Shown here piece after piece: positions 46,409 through 55,348 of a stretch of DNA of 64,000 nt. The notes beneath the pieces were generated by a model. That model worked only from the letters and a program-made list of their open reading frames with translations. It searched no databases and was not told the origin of the DNA. The DNA comes from Bradyrhizobium sp. CB1717. GTDB lineage: Bacteria > Pseudomonadota > Alphaproteobacteria > Rhizobiales > Xanthobacteraceae. Position 1 is the first letter of the stretch. Each line of letters starts with the position of its first letter. The stretch covers positions 3,906,001-3,970,000 of the forward strand of contig NZ_CP121666.1 in the NCBI RefSeq assembly GCF_029714325.1, given 5' to 3'. The position numbers and the translations under genes are program-made.

Positions 46409-46648
46409 TCCCGGAAAGGGGCTTTTATCCCCTTGAAAAGCGGATTTACCGTCCCCATCTAGCTTCTAACGGCGACGTTGAGAGAAATACTCCGGCGCTG
46501 GGACGACCTTGGAATAGCTTGGGCCTGCGCCGGATGTACGCGCGGTCCGCCGTTCCGGGGTCGTTGGCATTTTAGGGCCCGTTTTGGCCCGTCCCCCCTC
46601 AAAACCCCGGCTTGGCAGCGCAGGACGCGGCGGATATACGCTGCCGTC

Positions 46649-47782
46649 ATGAATGAAGCGATCAGACCGGGCTCCGACCATCCGCCGCAGGCTCAAGAGG
46701 GGCCGGAACTGTCGGTCATCGTCCCGACCTTCAACGAACGCGACAATGTCACGGTGCTGTACCGGCGCCTGGAGGCGACGCTCGTCAACGTCGCCTGGGA
46801 AGTCGTGTTCGTCGACGACAATTCGCCCGACGGCACCTGGGACGTCGTGCGCGCGCTGGCGCAGCGCGACAGCCGCGTGCGCTGCGTCCGCCGCATCGGC
46901 CGCCGCGGCCTGTCGGGCGCCTGCATCGAGGGCATCCTGGCCTCCAGCGCGCCCTATGTGGCCGTGATCGACGCAGACCTCCAGCACGACGAGACGCAAC
47001 TGCCGAAGATGCTGCTGCTGCTCGCCAGCGACCAGGCCGAGCTCGTGGTCGGCAGCCGCTACATCGAGGGCTACAAGAGCGAAGGCTTCAACAAGCAGCG
47101 CGCCGGCGCCAGCGCACTGGCGACCGAGGTCGCCAGGAAGATGCTGCGAGTCGAGATCGCCGATCCCATGAGCGGCTTCTTCATGATCCGCCGCGACCGT
47201 TTCGAGCAGCTTGCGCCAAAGCTGTCGGTGCACGGCTTCAAGATCCTGCTCGACGTCGTCGCGACCGCCCATGGCGGCTTGCGCGCCGTCGAGATTCCCT
47301 ACACCTTCGGCGCCCGCCAGCACGGCGAGAGCAAGCTGGATTCCATGGTCGCGCTCGACTTCCTGGGCCTCGTGCTGGCCAAGCTGACCAACGACATCGT
47401 CTCGCTGCGCTTCATCCTGTTCGCGATGGTCGGCGGCATCGGCCTCGTGGTGCACCTCACCACGCTGTTCATCGCCCTCCAGCTGTTCAAGGCGCCGTTC
47501 GCGGAGGCGCAGGCCGCCGGCGCCATCGTTGCCATGACCAGCAACTTCATCCTCAACAACTTCCTCACCTATCGCGACCAGCGGCTGAAGGGATTTGCGC
47601 TGCTGCGCGGCCTGATCGCCTTCTACATCGTGTGCAGCGTCGGTCTGCTCGCCAACGTCGGCGTCGCCTTCTCGGTCTACGACCAGGAGCCGATCTGGTG
47701 GCTGGCCGGCATGGCCGGCGCGCTGATGGGCGTGGTGTGGAACTACGCGATGTCCGGACTGTTCGTCTGGCGCAAGAAATAG
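46649..47782 (+). CDS. Dolichol-phosphate mannosyltransferase-like GT2 fused to GtrA domain
   Basis: The 377-residue protein has a GT2 domain (about 20-245: SVIVPTFNERDNV, VVFVDDNSPDGTWD, VIDADLQHDE, VGSRYIEGYKSEG) and a C-terminal GtrA-like membrane domain with four helices (about 255-375). It should transfer a sugar from a nucleotide donor to a polyprenyl phosphate and help flip the product. The following PMT-type gene, six bases away, would then use the lipid-linked sugar. ATG at 46649 is supported by the domain start; the longer frame is not conserved-looking. Confidence 0.92.
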   Translation: MNEAIRPGSDHPPQAQEGPELSVIVPTFNERDNVTVLYRRLEATLVNVAWEVVFVDDNSPDGTWDVVRALAQRDSRVRCVRRIGRRGLSGACIEGILASSAPYVAVIDADLQHDETQLPKMLLLLASDQAELVVGSRYIEGYKSEGFNKQRAGASALATEVARKMLRVEIADPMSGFFMIRRDRFEQLAPKLSVHGFKILLDVVATAHGGLRAVEIPYTFGARQHGESKLDSMVALDFLGLVLAKLTNDIVSLRFILFAMVGGIGLVVHLTTLFIALQLFKAPFAEAQAAGAIVAMTSNFILNNFLTYRDQRLKGFALLRGLIAFYIVCSVGLLANVGVAFSVYDQEPIWWLAGMAGALMGVVWNYAMSGLFVWRKK

Positions 47783-47788
47783 CGCGAG

Positions 47789-49291
47789 ATGGGCGGAGCT
47801 GACGCGCGGATCGTCCGCAACACCGCGCTGGCGATTCTCGCGCTGGTGGCTTTGCGGCTCGTCGCGGCCGCCTTCACGCCGATCACCTTCGACGAAGCCT
47901 ATTACTGGATGTGGTCGAAGAACCTGGCCGGTGGTTACTACGACCACCCGCCGATGGTCGCCTACGTCATCCGCGCCGGCACCATGATCGCCGGCGACAC
48001 CGAGCTCGGCGTCCGCCTGGTCTCGATCCTGCTCGCGCTGCCGATGAGCTATGCGATCTACCGCTCCGCGGCGATCCTGTTCGGCGGCGCCCGTGTCGCC
48101 GCGACCAGCGCCATCCTGCTCAATGTGACGCTGCTGGCCTCCGTCGGCACGCTGATCGTGACGCCCGATGCGCCGCTGCTGGTCGCCTCCAGCTTCGTGC
48201 TGTTCTTCCTCGCAAAAGTGCTGGAGACCGGCCGCGGCGTCTGGTGGCTTGCGGTCGGCGCCGCGGTCGGCGCGGCGCTGCTGTCGAAATACACCGCGAT
48301 GTTCTTTGGCGCCGCCATCCTGATCTGGCTCGCGTCCGTGCCGAAGCTCAGGCGGTGGTTTCTCTCCCCCTGGCCCTATCTCGGCGGTCTCGTGGCCCTG
48401 GCGCTGTTCTCGCCGGTGATCCTCTGGAACGCGGACCATCAATGGGTCTCGTTCGCAAAGCAGCTCGGGCGCGCCAAGATCGAGGACTTCCGTCCGGTCT
48501 TCATCGCCGAGCTGATCCCGACCCAGGTCGCGTTCGCGACCCCGCTGGTCTTCATCCTCGGTGCGATGGGCCTGCACGCGCTGACCTGGCATCGGGCCGG
48601 CGCGCTGGCCTCGCGCGTGCTGATCGAGACGATGTTCTGGACCATCGTCGCCTATTTCGTCTGGCATTCGCTGCATGCCCGCGTCGAGGCCAACTGGTTT
48701 GCGCCCGTCTATCCGCCCTTCGTGATCGCGGCCGCGGCCGCCGCCAATCTCGTGCAGTGGAAGCCGCGCCAGCGGCGCCTGGCGGACTTCTGCCTGCGCT
48801 GGGCCGCACCCACCGGCATCGTGATGTTTGCAGCGTTGATCGTGCAGGCCAACACCGGCTGGCTGTCGGGCTATCGCCGCGACGCGACCGTGCGCAGCGT
48901 CGGCGTCGGCTGGCGCGAGCTCGCGGCGCAGATCGAAGCCGAGCGCGCGCGCAATGGTGCGACCTGCGTGCTTGCGCCGGATTACGGCACCACCGGCTGG
49001 CTCGCCTTCTATCTGCCGCGCGGCACCTGCGTGGTGCAGCAGAACCAGCGCATCCGCTGGGTCAACATGCCCGAGCCCGATCCCAAGCTGCTCGCCGGCA
49101 AGCTGCTCTATGTCGACGAGCTGCGCGGCGAGGGGCATCCCGCCCTCAACGGCCTTTTTGCGAAGGTGACGCAAATCGCGCAATTGCAGCGCAAGCGCGG
49201 CCCGCTCGTGGTCGAAACCTACGGCATCGATCTGCTCGAGGACGCCAGGGGCGATGTGCTGGACCGCTCGCCGCCGCCGGAAGCGCGGTAG
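47789..49291 (+). CDS. ArnT/PMT-family glycosyltransferase (GT39/GT83-like)
   Basis: The 500-residue integral membrane protein has about ten transmembrane helices and the PMT_2 pattern: FTPITFDEAYYWMWSKNLAG (acidic motif with Asp-Glu), GYYDHPPMVAY and LLSKYTAMFF. Such enzymes move a sugar from polyprenyl phosphate to lipid or protein on the periplasmic face. Its donor is likely made by the preceding GT2-GtrA protein. The acceptor, perhaps lipid A or a hopanoid, is unknown. Confidence 0.92.
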   Translation: MGGADARIVRNTALAILALVALRLVAAAFTPITFDEAYYWMWSKNLAGGYYDHPPMVAYVIRAGTMIAGDTELGVRLVSILLALPMSYAIYRSAAILFGGARVAATSAILLNVTLLASVGTLIVTPDAPLLVASSFVLFFLAKVLETGRGVWWLAVGAAVGAALLSKYTAMFFGAAILIWLASVPKLRRWFLSPWPYLGGLVALALFSPVILWNADHQWVSFAKQLGRAKIEDFRPVFIAELIPTQVAFATPLVFILGAMGLHALTWHRAGALASRVLIETMFWTIVAYFVWHSLHARVEANWFAPVYPPFVIAAAAAANLVQWKPRQRRLADFCLRWAAPTGIVMFAALIVQANTGWLSGYRRDATVRSVGVGWRELAAQIEAERARNGATCVLAPDYGTTGWLAFYLPRGTCVVQQNQRIRWVNMPEPDPKLLAGKLLYVDELRGEGHPALNGLFAKVTQIAQLQRKRGPLVVETYGIDLLEDARGDVLDRSPPPEAR

Positions 49292-49323
49292 CGGGTTTTG
49301 AGGAAGCCACGCTTTCTCCTCAT

Positions 49324-49467
49324 CGTCGTCCCGGCGAAGGCCGGGACCCATACCGCGTGATCTATCGATGAGCGCGGGTATCGGTACCGCGCGAAGATCT
49401 GTTCATAACCGGTCTTCGCCAAACTGCTCCCTGTGGTTATGGGTCCCGGCCTCCGCCGGGACGACGG
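49324..49467. repeat. Dispersed palindromic repeat
   Basis: CGTCGTCCCGGCGAAGGCCG... and the inverted ...CGGCCTCCGCCGGGACGACG enclose GACCCATA / TATGGGTC. It is a common Bradyrhizobium intergenic unit and lies between convergent genes. Confidence 0.7.
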
Positions 49468-49496
49468 CGGAGTGTTGGGCGCAGAGCGGTGACTAA

Positions 49497-51383
49497 TCAG
49501 CCGGTTATCTCCGCGTTGGCCGCCGACGCGCCCGGCTTGCTCTCGTCGCGCCAGAACCAGACCGCAACCGTGCCGGAGCGGCCGCGGACCTGGGTGCGCA
49601 GCGGGCCTCTCAACGTGCTGTCGGGGTCGCCGAGATAGTCGGCCGCATCCAGCAGCGTGTCGCTCAGCGCGAGCTGCGCGCCGTTCTGGGCCGCGACCTC
49701 CATCAGCCGGTTCGCGACATTGACGGTGTCGCCGGTCGCCGTGATGTGCTGATGGCTGCCGCCAAGGCGCGAGGCGACGATCGGGCCGCAATGCGCGCCG
49801 ATCTTGAAGCCGAGCTGATCCCCGATTGCGGGCGGCAGCGATGCGATCCAGCGATCGACGCTGCGATGCAGCTCGATGGCGCATTTGAGCGCGCGCGCCG
49901 CATCATCGGGCATCGCACCGGGCAGGCCGAACAGGATCATGGCGCCGTCGCCGAGGAAGCCGGTGACGATGCCGCCGCACGCGGTCGCAGCCGTGTCGAT
50001 CCGCGCGTGAAACGCATTCAGGATGTCCCGCAACGCATCGGGATCGGTCCGTTCGCTGAGCGCGGTGAAGCCCGAGAGATCGATGAAGACGACGGCCGCA
50101 TCCTGCCGGACCGGCTTCGCCAGGAAATCGGGATCGCGCGCCAGCCATTCCTGCACGGCCGGCGCCTGGAACTGCGCCAGCGACCTGCTCTTGGCGGTGA
50201 GATATTGCGCCTTGCGGCCGCCGGCCCAGAGCTGCACGCCGGCAAAGACCGCAACCGGTGGCACTGTCGCTGCAAGCGTAGTTGCAGCGTTCAGCCAGAG
50301 GCCGTGTGTGAAGGCGAACAAATTGAGCCCGGCCCAGGCGATCATCACGACGGCTGCCGCGACAATGCCGAGCGCGCTGCGTCGCCAGGCGAGCAGGCCG
50401 ACGAGCAGCACCGGCAACAGGATCGCAGTGAGCGCATCGATGATATGAACCTTGTGGTCGCGCGTGATGCCGTCGCCGGCGACGAGATGCGTGATCGCAG
50501 TGGAGATCACCTCGACGCCGGGCATGAGGGAATCGAACGGCGTCGGATAGAAGTCGCCGCCGCCGGCGACCGAGGCGCCGATCACCACGATCCGGTTCTC
50601 GATCGCCGCGCGATTGAGCGTGCCGTCGAAGATGCTCTGCGCGCTGACGGTGCGGATGGTGCGGCGCGGGCCGTAATAGGTGATCGGCAGCGCGAAGTCG
50701 CTGTCGGTCGGCACCGCGCGATCGCCCAGCATGAGACGGTCCGGCGCGATCGTCAGCGGCTTGTCGAGCGCGCGGGTCGCGACGCGCAAGGGGAATGAGA
50801 GCTCGACCTTGTCGTGGGTCCGAAACAGCATCGGCACCGAAAGCGGCGAGCCCGATTGCCCGGTGGCGACGTTGACGACGCCGACCTCGGCGTGGTCGGC
50901 GAACGCCGGCAGCGGCAGCAGGAAGCGCTCGGCTTGCGGCAGCACGGCGAGGGGACCCTGGCTGCTGGGCGCCACGGTCTCGCTGGCGGACGGGAAGATC
51001 GCTGCGGCGGCAAGCACCATGGGACCGGTGGCGAGCGTGCTGGCCAGCGTCGCATCGCCTATCGCGGCGCTGCGGTCGACCAGCAAGAGGTCGATCGCGA
51101 CGACCTTCGGCTTGAACTGCACGATGGTGTCGACGACGCGGGCGAGATCGGCGCGCGGCAGCGGATAGCTGCCGCCGCGCTTCACCACGGTGTCGTCGAT
51201 CGCGACGATGGTGACGAGATCCGGCGGCGCCTGCACGCCGCGGACCTGCGTCCGCCAATCCGTCAGCGTCGCCTCGAGGCGATCGAGAAAGCGCAGATGA
51301 CCGTTGGCGTGACCGACATAGATGCCGGCACCCCACAGCGCGGTGAGGACGAGGGCCACCAGAATCTGAACGCGTCGAGTCAT
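49497..51383 (-). CDS. CHASE2-domain adenylate cyclase
   Basis: The 628-residue protein has an N-terminal membrane helix, a periplasmic CHASE2 sensor (about 30-320: FLDRLEATLTDWRTQVRG, TIVAIDDTVVKRGGSYP, PGVEVISTAITHL), three helices (about 325-390) and a C-terminal class III cyclase (about 430-610: VFIDLSGFTALSE, VTGFLGDGAMILFG, TGDTVNVANRLME). It should sense an external signal and make cAMP. ATG at 51383 is chosen; the longer start is TTG with a poor site. The FecR-domain gene precedes it. Confidence 0.93.
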   Translation of the reverse strand: MTRRVQILVALVLTALWGAGIYVGHANGHLRFLDRLEATLTDWRTQVRGVQAPPDLVTIVAIDDTVVKRGGSYPLPRADLARVVDTIVQFKPKVVAIDLLLVDRSAAIGDATLASTLATGPMVLAAAAIFPSASETVAPSSQGPLAVLPQAERFLLPLPAFADHAEVGVVNVATGQSGSPLSVPMLFRTHDKVELSFPLRVATRALDKPLTIAPDRLMLGDRAVPTDSDFALPITYYGPRRTIRTVSAQSIFDGTLNRAAIENRIVVIGASVAGGGDFYPTPFDSLMPGVEVISTAITHLVAGDGITRDHKVHIIDALTAILLPVLLVGLLAWRRSALGIVAAAVVMIAWAGLNLFAFTHGLWLNAATTLAATVPPVAVFAGVQLWAGGRKAQYLTAKSRSLAQFQAPAVQEWLARDPDFLAKPVRQDAAVVFIDLSGFTALSERTDPDALRDILNAFHARIDTAATACGGIVTGFLGDGAMILFGLPGAMPDDAARALKCAIELHRSVDRWIASLPPAIGDQLGFKIGAHCGPIVASRLGGSHQHITATGDTVNVANRLMEVAAQNGAQLALSDTLLDAADYLGDPDSTLRGPLRTQVRGRSGTVAVWFWRDESKPGASAANAEITG

Positions 51384-51463
51384 TAGGTCATGCAATCTTC
51401 TTTGTCGCCCGGGCCTTGCTGCGCGAGCGTTAATCGTATTGTCGGAGCCTTATTGGCCCAGTC

Positions 51464-51985
51464 TTATTGGCCCAGTCTTGCCATCAGCGCGTCGACGCGC
51501 GGCTGGCCCCATGTCTTGACGGTCAACGGGCCGGTCGCCTCGACGTCGACGCCTTCGCCCGGTCCGAGCACGACGCCGCGCCCGCCGCTCCCGCGGGAGA
51601 CGCCGACACGGCCGTCGGCGACGAACACCGCGGTCTTCGCCTCTGCGACATCGACGGCCCATTTCGTGCCGCGCACCGCGGCGATCGCCCGTGGCGTCAG
51701 CACCTTGAAAGGATTGCCGCCGGGCTTTTTGGGCACATCGACCAGCAGCGCCTTGCTGCTCAACTCCACGGAGTCAATATGTCCGTCGCGGTTGGCGTCC
51801 TTAAGTTCAAACCTGGCGCCATTCTCCGCAACGATCGTGATGCCGTTGTCGCAGCGCCAGGTCTGTGTTCCGGCTGCTGATGGCGACGGCGTGCAGCCCG
51901 CATTGGCCGGCTGCGCGGCCGCGTATCCCGTCAACAACAACGACCACGCCAGAATGAAAAATCCGGCGGGTGCGATCCCTCTCAT
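51464..51985 (-). CDS. Exported FecR-domain protein
   Basis: The 173-residue protein has a signal peptide (residues 1-24; FFILAWSLLLTGYAAA) and a FecR domain (about 70-150: FKVLTPRAIAAVRGTKWAVD, TAVFVADGRVGVSR). There is also an EF-hand-like DANRDGHIDSVE at about 63. A GGAGG site before ATG 51985 decides the start. It lies upstream of the CHASE2 cyclase on the same strand; FecR and CHASE2-cyclase genes are often paired, so the exported FecR protein may present the signal. Confidence 0.88.
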   Translation of the reverse strand: MRGIAPAGFFILAWSLLLTGYAAAQPANAGCTPSPSAAGTQTWRCDNGITIVAENGARFELKDANRDGHIDSVELSSKALLVDVPKKPGGNPFKVLTPRAIAAVRGTKWAVDVAEAKTAVFVADGRVGVSRGSGGRGVVLGPGEGVDVEATGPLTVKTWGQPRVDALMARLGQ

Positions 51986-52027
51986 GCCAGCCTCCGTTCG
52001 CGTGCTCGGCACAGTTCAAGGCGATGC

Positions 52028-52045
52028 TGATACGGTACCGTATCA
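52028..52045. promoter_or_regulatory. 18-bp perfect palindrome upstream of the FecR gene
   Basis: TGATACGGTACCGTATCA is a perfect palindrome 43 bases before the FecR ATG. The ATACGGT-ACCGTAT core looks like operators of TetR-family regulators, but no regulator gene is adjacent. It could control the FecR/cyclase pair. Confidence 0.55.
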
Positions 52046-52551
52046 CACGCAGAGGCTGCTGAATAGTGCCGCTTCTCGCAGCTATTTTCGCGCTGCGGCA
52101 TTTTCCAGATCCGATGCGATCAACTTTCAGTCAGGGCGCCGTGTCGCGTGAGCGCCAAGCCTCTCCCTCTCATCGCGAGCGGGGAGAGGCGCGAATGGGC
52201 GATGGCGCGCACCAGCCTCGCGCAATGCTTCCCCGTTATCATCAGGGCATTGAAGACCACGAAAATGACTTGGTTGGATGTACCTAAAGAGGCGGCCGTA
52301 AGACGTTCGCTGATCGCCCGATCCAGCCGAGAATTATGGTTAACAAACGCGACTAAGTCCGTAGTTCTGCGGGCTTTTTTCTCAGAATGAGACAGCGTTA
52401 ACGAGTTGCCCTACATCTGCCTGAACTTAATCCGCATTTAACTAAAAGTCGCCTTAATGACGCTCCGACCCTCTGCGAGATGCTGTTCCCGGATCGTGAC
52501 CAGCGGCGCTTCGAAGGGGGACTGAGTGACACCGTCCTGGACGCAAGGCGA
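52046..52551. other. Intergenic region with orphan terminator
   Basis: About 500 bases separate the palindrome from the DUF2778 gene. I see no convincing protein frame; the longest short frame (52148-52390) lacks a ribosome site and any sensible composition. GCCTCTCCCTCTCATCGCGAGCGG...GGAGAGGCG near 52164 is a partial repeat. An intrinsic terminator at 52357-52380 points to a short transcript in this gap. Confidence 0.5.
52357..52380 (+). terminator. Intrinsic terminator with no annotated gene before it
   Basis: GTCCGTA-GTTC-TGCGGGC (52357-52374, seven pairs with wobbles) is followed by six T. No plus-strand gene ends upstream, so it may terminate a small RNA or attenuate the leader of the DUF2778 gene 170 bases downstream. 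Confidence 0.6.
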
Positions 52552-53733
52552 ATGAGTACGAGTATCGCTGCGCAGAGTAACGCGGCACGGAAGTCCAAAA
52601 ATCCTGGCAAGAATTTTCTTCGGAAGCCTTCCCGGAAAATGACCACCACCAATTGGCTTGGCGCCGCGGCGATCGGCTGCGTCGTGATGGGCGCCGGCTG
52701 GACCATCTACAGCAACGTCTTCGGCGCGAGCGTCTATCCGACCGTCGGCAGCATCGGCTACGACGAGCCCGTGATCAAGCGTGCACCCAAGGTGGTGCTG
52801 CGCGAGGCCAGTGAGGCCATCAACGAGACCTTTGCCCTGCTGCTGCCCGACCGGCTCCAGGTCGCAGCTCCGATCTCGCGCGAGATGTTCAACGAGCGCT
52901 TTGCCGCCGCTGCCACGCAGGGCGTGCCATCGAATGCGGCGAGCGCCACGCCCGCGACCCAGGTTGCTGCGGCCAAAGACGCCCCGAAGCAGAGCGTGAT
53001 CGCGAAGGTCGCGGATGCGCTGAAGCCGGCAGCGGCCAAGGTGACGTTGACCGAGAAGGTCGCCGATGCCGCCAAGGCCAAGCGTGCGCCCGAGGGCCAG
53101 ATGCAACTGGCCTCGGCCGACCCGGCCGAGATCGTGCCGGCGCCCGAGGCAAAGCCAAAATCCTTCGCCGACCGCGCCAAGGCCGCGGTGATGTCGATCA
53201 CCGGTCCGCGCCAGTCGATGGTGGAAAAGCTCTGGGGCAAGCGTGAGCCGTCCGGGGGACTGCTCGCCTATGCCTCGGCCGATGCCAGCGTGACCTCGGC
53301 CATCGCGCCGAAGGAGCAGAACCCGATGTTCGGCGGCGCGCCGCCCTATGAGCGCGACACGGCGGTCTACGACATCACCGCCAAGACGGTTTACCTGCCG
53401 GATGGCACCAAGCTCGAGGCGCATTCCGGCCTCGGCTCCAATCTCGACGATCCGCGCTCGCAGCGCACCCGCATGCGCGGCGTGACGCCGCCGCACATCT
53501 ACACGCTGAAGCCGCGCGAAGCGCTGTTCCACGGCGTGCCGGCGCTGCGCCTGACCCCGATCGGCGGCGAGAGCGCGATCTACGGCCGCGACGGCCTGCT
53601 CGCGCACACCTTCATGCTCGGGCCGAACGGCGACTCCAACGGCTGCGTGTCGTTCAAGGATTACTACGCGTTCCTCGACGCCTACCGCAACAAGGGCATC
53701 CGCAAGCTCGCGGTGCTGGCGCGGGTGGACTGA
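52552..53733 (+). CDS. DUF2778 (Tlde1-like) protein
   Basis: The 393-residue protein has a basic N-terminus, one transmembrane helix (about 33-53), an Ala/Lys-rich linker of about 170 residues and a C-terminal DUF2778 domain (about 275-390). Motifs are TAVYDITAKTVYLPDGTKLE, MRGVTPPHIY, LRLTPIGGES and the catalytic-looking NGDSNGCVSFKDY with Cys. The family includes the Tlde1 peptidoglycan L,D-carboxypeptidase/transpeptidase effectors of Salmonella; here, anchored, it is more likely a cell-wall enzyme. ATG at 52552 with an AAGGCGA site. Confidence 0.85.
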   Translation: MSTSIAAQSNAARKSKNPGKNFLRKPSRKMTTTNWLGAAAIGCVVMGAGWTIYSNVFGASVYPTVGSIGYDEPVIKRAPKVVLREASEAINETFALLLPDRLQVAAPISREMFNERFAAAATQGVPSNAASATPATQVAAAKDAPKQSVIAKVADALKPAAAKVTLTEKVADAAKAKRAPEGQMQLASADPAEIVPAPEAKPKSFADRAKAAVMSITGPRQSMVEKLWGKREPSGGLLAYASADASVTSAIAPKEQNPMFGGAPPYERDTAVYDITAKTVYLPDGTKLEAHSGLGSNLDDPRSQRTRMRGVTPPHIYTLKPREALFHGVPALRLTPIGGESAIYGRDGLLAHTFMLGPNGDSNGCVSFKDYYAFLDAYRNKGIRKLAVLARVD

Positions 53734-53756
53734 TCTTCGCCGATACCGGTTGATCG

Positions 53757-53788
53757 AAAGGGCCGCTCGCAGCGGCCCTTTCTTTTTG
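53757..53788 (+). terminator. Intrinsic terminator
   Basis: AAAGGGCCGCT-CGC-AGCGGCCCTTT (53757-53781) is an 11-pair hairpin followed by CTTTTTG. It ends the DUF2778 transcript 24 bases after the stop and faces the convergent SDR gene. Confidence 0.9.
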
Positions 53789-53797
53789 CGCGGCGTG

Positions 53798-54622
53798 TCA
53801 GCCCGGCCAGCACTGTCCTCCACCGTCGATCCTGAGCACCTGGCCGGACACGAACGCGCCCATGGGGCCTGCGAAGAATTCGACGACCCGGGCGATCTCG
53901 TCGACGGTTGCGATCCGGTCGAGCGTGCCGGTCTCGACCATCCTGCCAGGGTCCACTGCGCGCGTGCCGAGGAAACGGCCGGTGCGGGTATCGCCAGGCG
54001 CGATGCAATTGACGGCGATATCGTAGGGGCGGAGCTGATCGGCCAGACATCGCGTGTAGTGGGTGACGCCGGCCTTCGACACCGCATAGATCGAGCCCTG
54101 GGTGCGCCCCTTGAAAGCGGCGACCGAGCCCAGCGTGACGATGCGCCCGCGCCGCCGCTCCATCATGCCGCGCGCGACAGCCTGGCAGGTCAGAATGGTC
54201 GAGAGCAGATTGCGCTCCAGCACCGCGCGTACGTCGGCTTCCCTGATGTTCACCGCGTCGTTCGGATCGGGCTTGCCTCCGGCGGCTGCGATGTCGCCGC
54301 CGGCATTGTGCACGAGAATGTCGATCGGGCCGAGCGCGCCTTCCGTCTCCGCAATCACGCGCGCGATGTCCTCGCCCTTGGTGAGATCGCCCAGCACGCG
54401 CTGGCTGCGGATGCCGAATTGCTGGCCGATTTCTGCGGCCACCGCGGTGAGGGTGGTGCCCTCACCATATTCCGCCGGCCCGTTCTCGCGCATGCCATGG
54501 ACGGCAACATCAGCGCCGAGGCCGGCAAGTTTCTCCGCGAAGGCGCGGCCGAGCCCGCGCCCTGCGCCGGTCACCAACGCGACCTTGCCGGCCAATACCC
54601 TCGTAGTGTCGTGCGGCGCCAT
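53798..54622 (-). CDS. Short-chain dehydrogenase/reductase
   Basis: The 274-residue SDR has the coenzyme motif TGAGRGLGRAFAE, NNAG-type HNAGG, the catalytic Ser in GSVAAFKG and YAVSKAG with Tyr/Lys, and a FabG-like C-terminus FVSGQVLRIDGG. It should use NAD(P)H on an alcohol or ketone; the substrate cannot be read. ATG at 54622 with a GGGAG site is preferred over a start seven codons earlier. It is downstream of the GST gene by about 75 bases on the same strand. Confidence 0.92.
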   Translation of the reverse strand: MAPHDTTRVLAGKVALVTGAGRGLGRAFAEKLAGLGADVAVHGMRENGPAEYGEGTTLTAVAAEIGQQFGIRSQRVLGDLTKGEDIARVIAETEGALGPIDILVHNAGGDIAAAGGKPDPNDAVNIREADVRAVLERNLLSTILTCQAVARGMMERRRGRIVTLGSVAAFKGRTQGSIYAVSKAGVTHYTRCLADQLRPYDIAVNCIAPGDTRTGRFLGTRAVDPGRMVETGTLDRIATVDEIARVVEFFAGPMGAFVSGQVLRIDGGGQCWPG

Positions 54623-54697
54623 GATCTTGCTCCCGTCGTCCAATGCCAGTCGGTCGCAAGATCTAGCCCAATCGCCAACCTCTGTGCCAGTGACGTG

Positions 54698-55336
54698 TCA
54701 CGCCGGGCTCGTCGCAAGCGTCTTGCGCAAGGCCATCTCGGTTGCGACCGCTTCCTTTATGGTGGGCCGCGCCTGCATGCGTTCGAGATAGGCCGACAAC
54801 GACGGCCACTGCGCGATGTCTACCCCTGCGGGACGGAGCAGCAGCAGGGCCCAGGTGAGATGGGCATCCGCGACGGTGAAGCCGTTGCCGACGAGGAACT
54901 CGCGGTCGGCAAGGTGCGCTGACGGCACCGACAGGGTCTGCGGGATCCGTGCGCGCGGCTTGGCGAGCGAGCCTTCGTCGCTGTACCAGAAGGTTGGAAA
55001 CAGGAACGCCTTGTGGATCTCTGCGCCGATGAAGCTCAGCCATTCCTGCAGGCGATAGCGATCGGGATCGCCGAGCCGCGGCGCAAGGCCGGCCTCCGGC
55101 TTCGCATCGGCGATGTATTGCAGCACCGCCGCGCTTTCGGTCAGCCGTTCGCCGTTCTCCAGCACGAGGACCGGCACTGCTCCCTTCGGCGATACGCCGC
55201 GAAAGTCGCTGTCGTCGTCCACGACCTGCTTGGTCCTGAGATGCACCAGATGATAGCGCGCATCGAGGCCTGCTTCCATCAGCGCGATGCGGCTCGCAAG
55301 CGAGCAGGCCATCGGCGAGAAATAGAGTTGCAGCAT
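54698..55336 (-). CDS. Glutathione S-transferase family protein
   Basis: The 212-residue protein has a thioredoxin-like N-terminal domain (LYFSPMACSLASRIALMEAG with Ser/Cys at the active position, KGAVPVLVLENGERLTESAA) and the helical C-terminal domain with FTVADAHLTWALLLL. It resembles GstA/beta-class enzymes, in which a Cys near residue 11 replaces the usual Ser/Tyr. It lies twelve bases after the cysteine hydrolase gene. Confidence 0.94.
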   Translation of the reverse strand: MLQLYFSPMACSLASRIALMEAGLDARYHLVHLRTKQVVDDDSDFRGVSPKGAVPVLVLENGERLTESAAVLQYIADAKPEAGLAPRLGDPDRYRLQEWLSFIGAEIHKAFLFPTFWYSDEGSLAKPRARIPQTLSVPSAHLADREFLVGNGFTVADAHLTWALLLLRPAGVDIAQWPSLSAYLERMQARPTIKEAVATEMALRKTLATSPA

Positions 55337-55348
55337 CGCGTTGCTCCG

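Noticed and set aside
46466..49351. Antisense open frame of 961 codons
   Set aside because: It is the complement of two clear glycosyltransferase genes. Its composition (His, Arg, Gly, Asp-rich) is what high-GC codon third positions create on the opposite strand.
52148..52390. 80-codon plus-strand frame before the DUF2778 gene
   Set aside because: It has no ribosome site, its composition is unremarkable, and it contains the terminator hairpin near its end.
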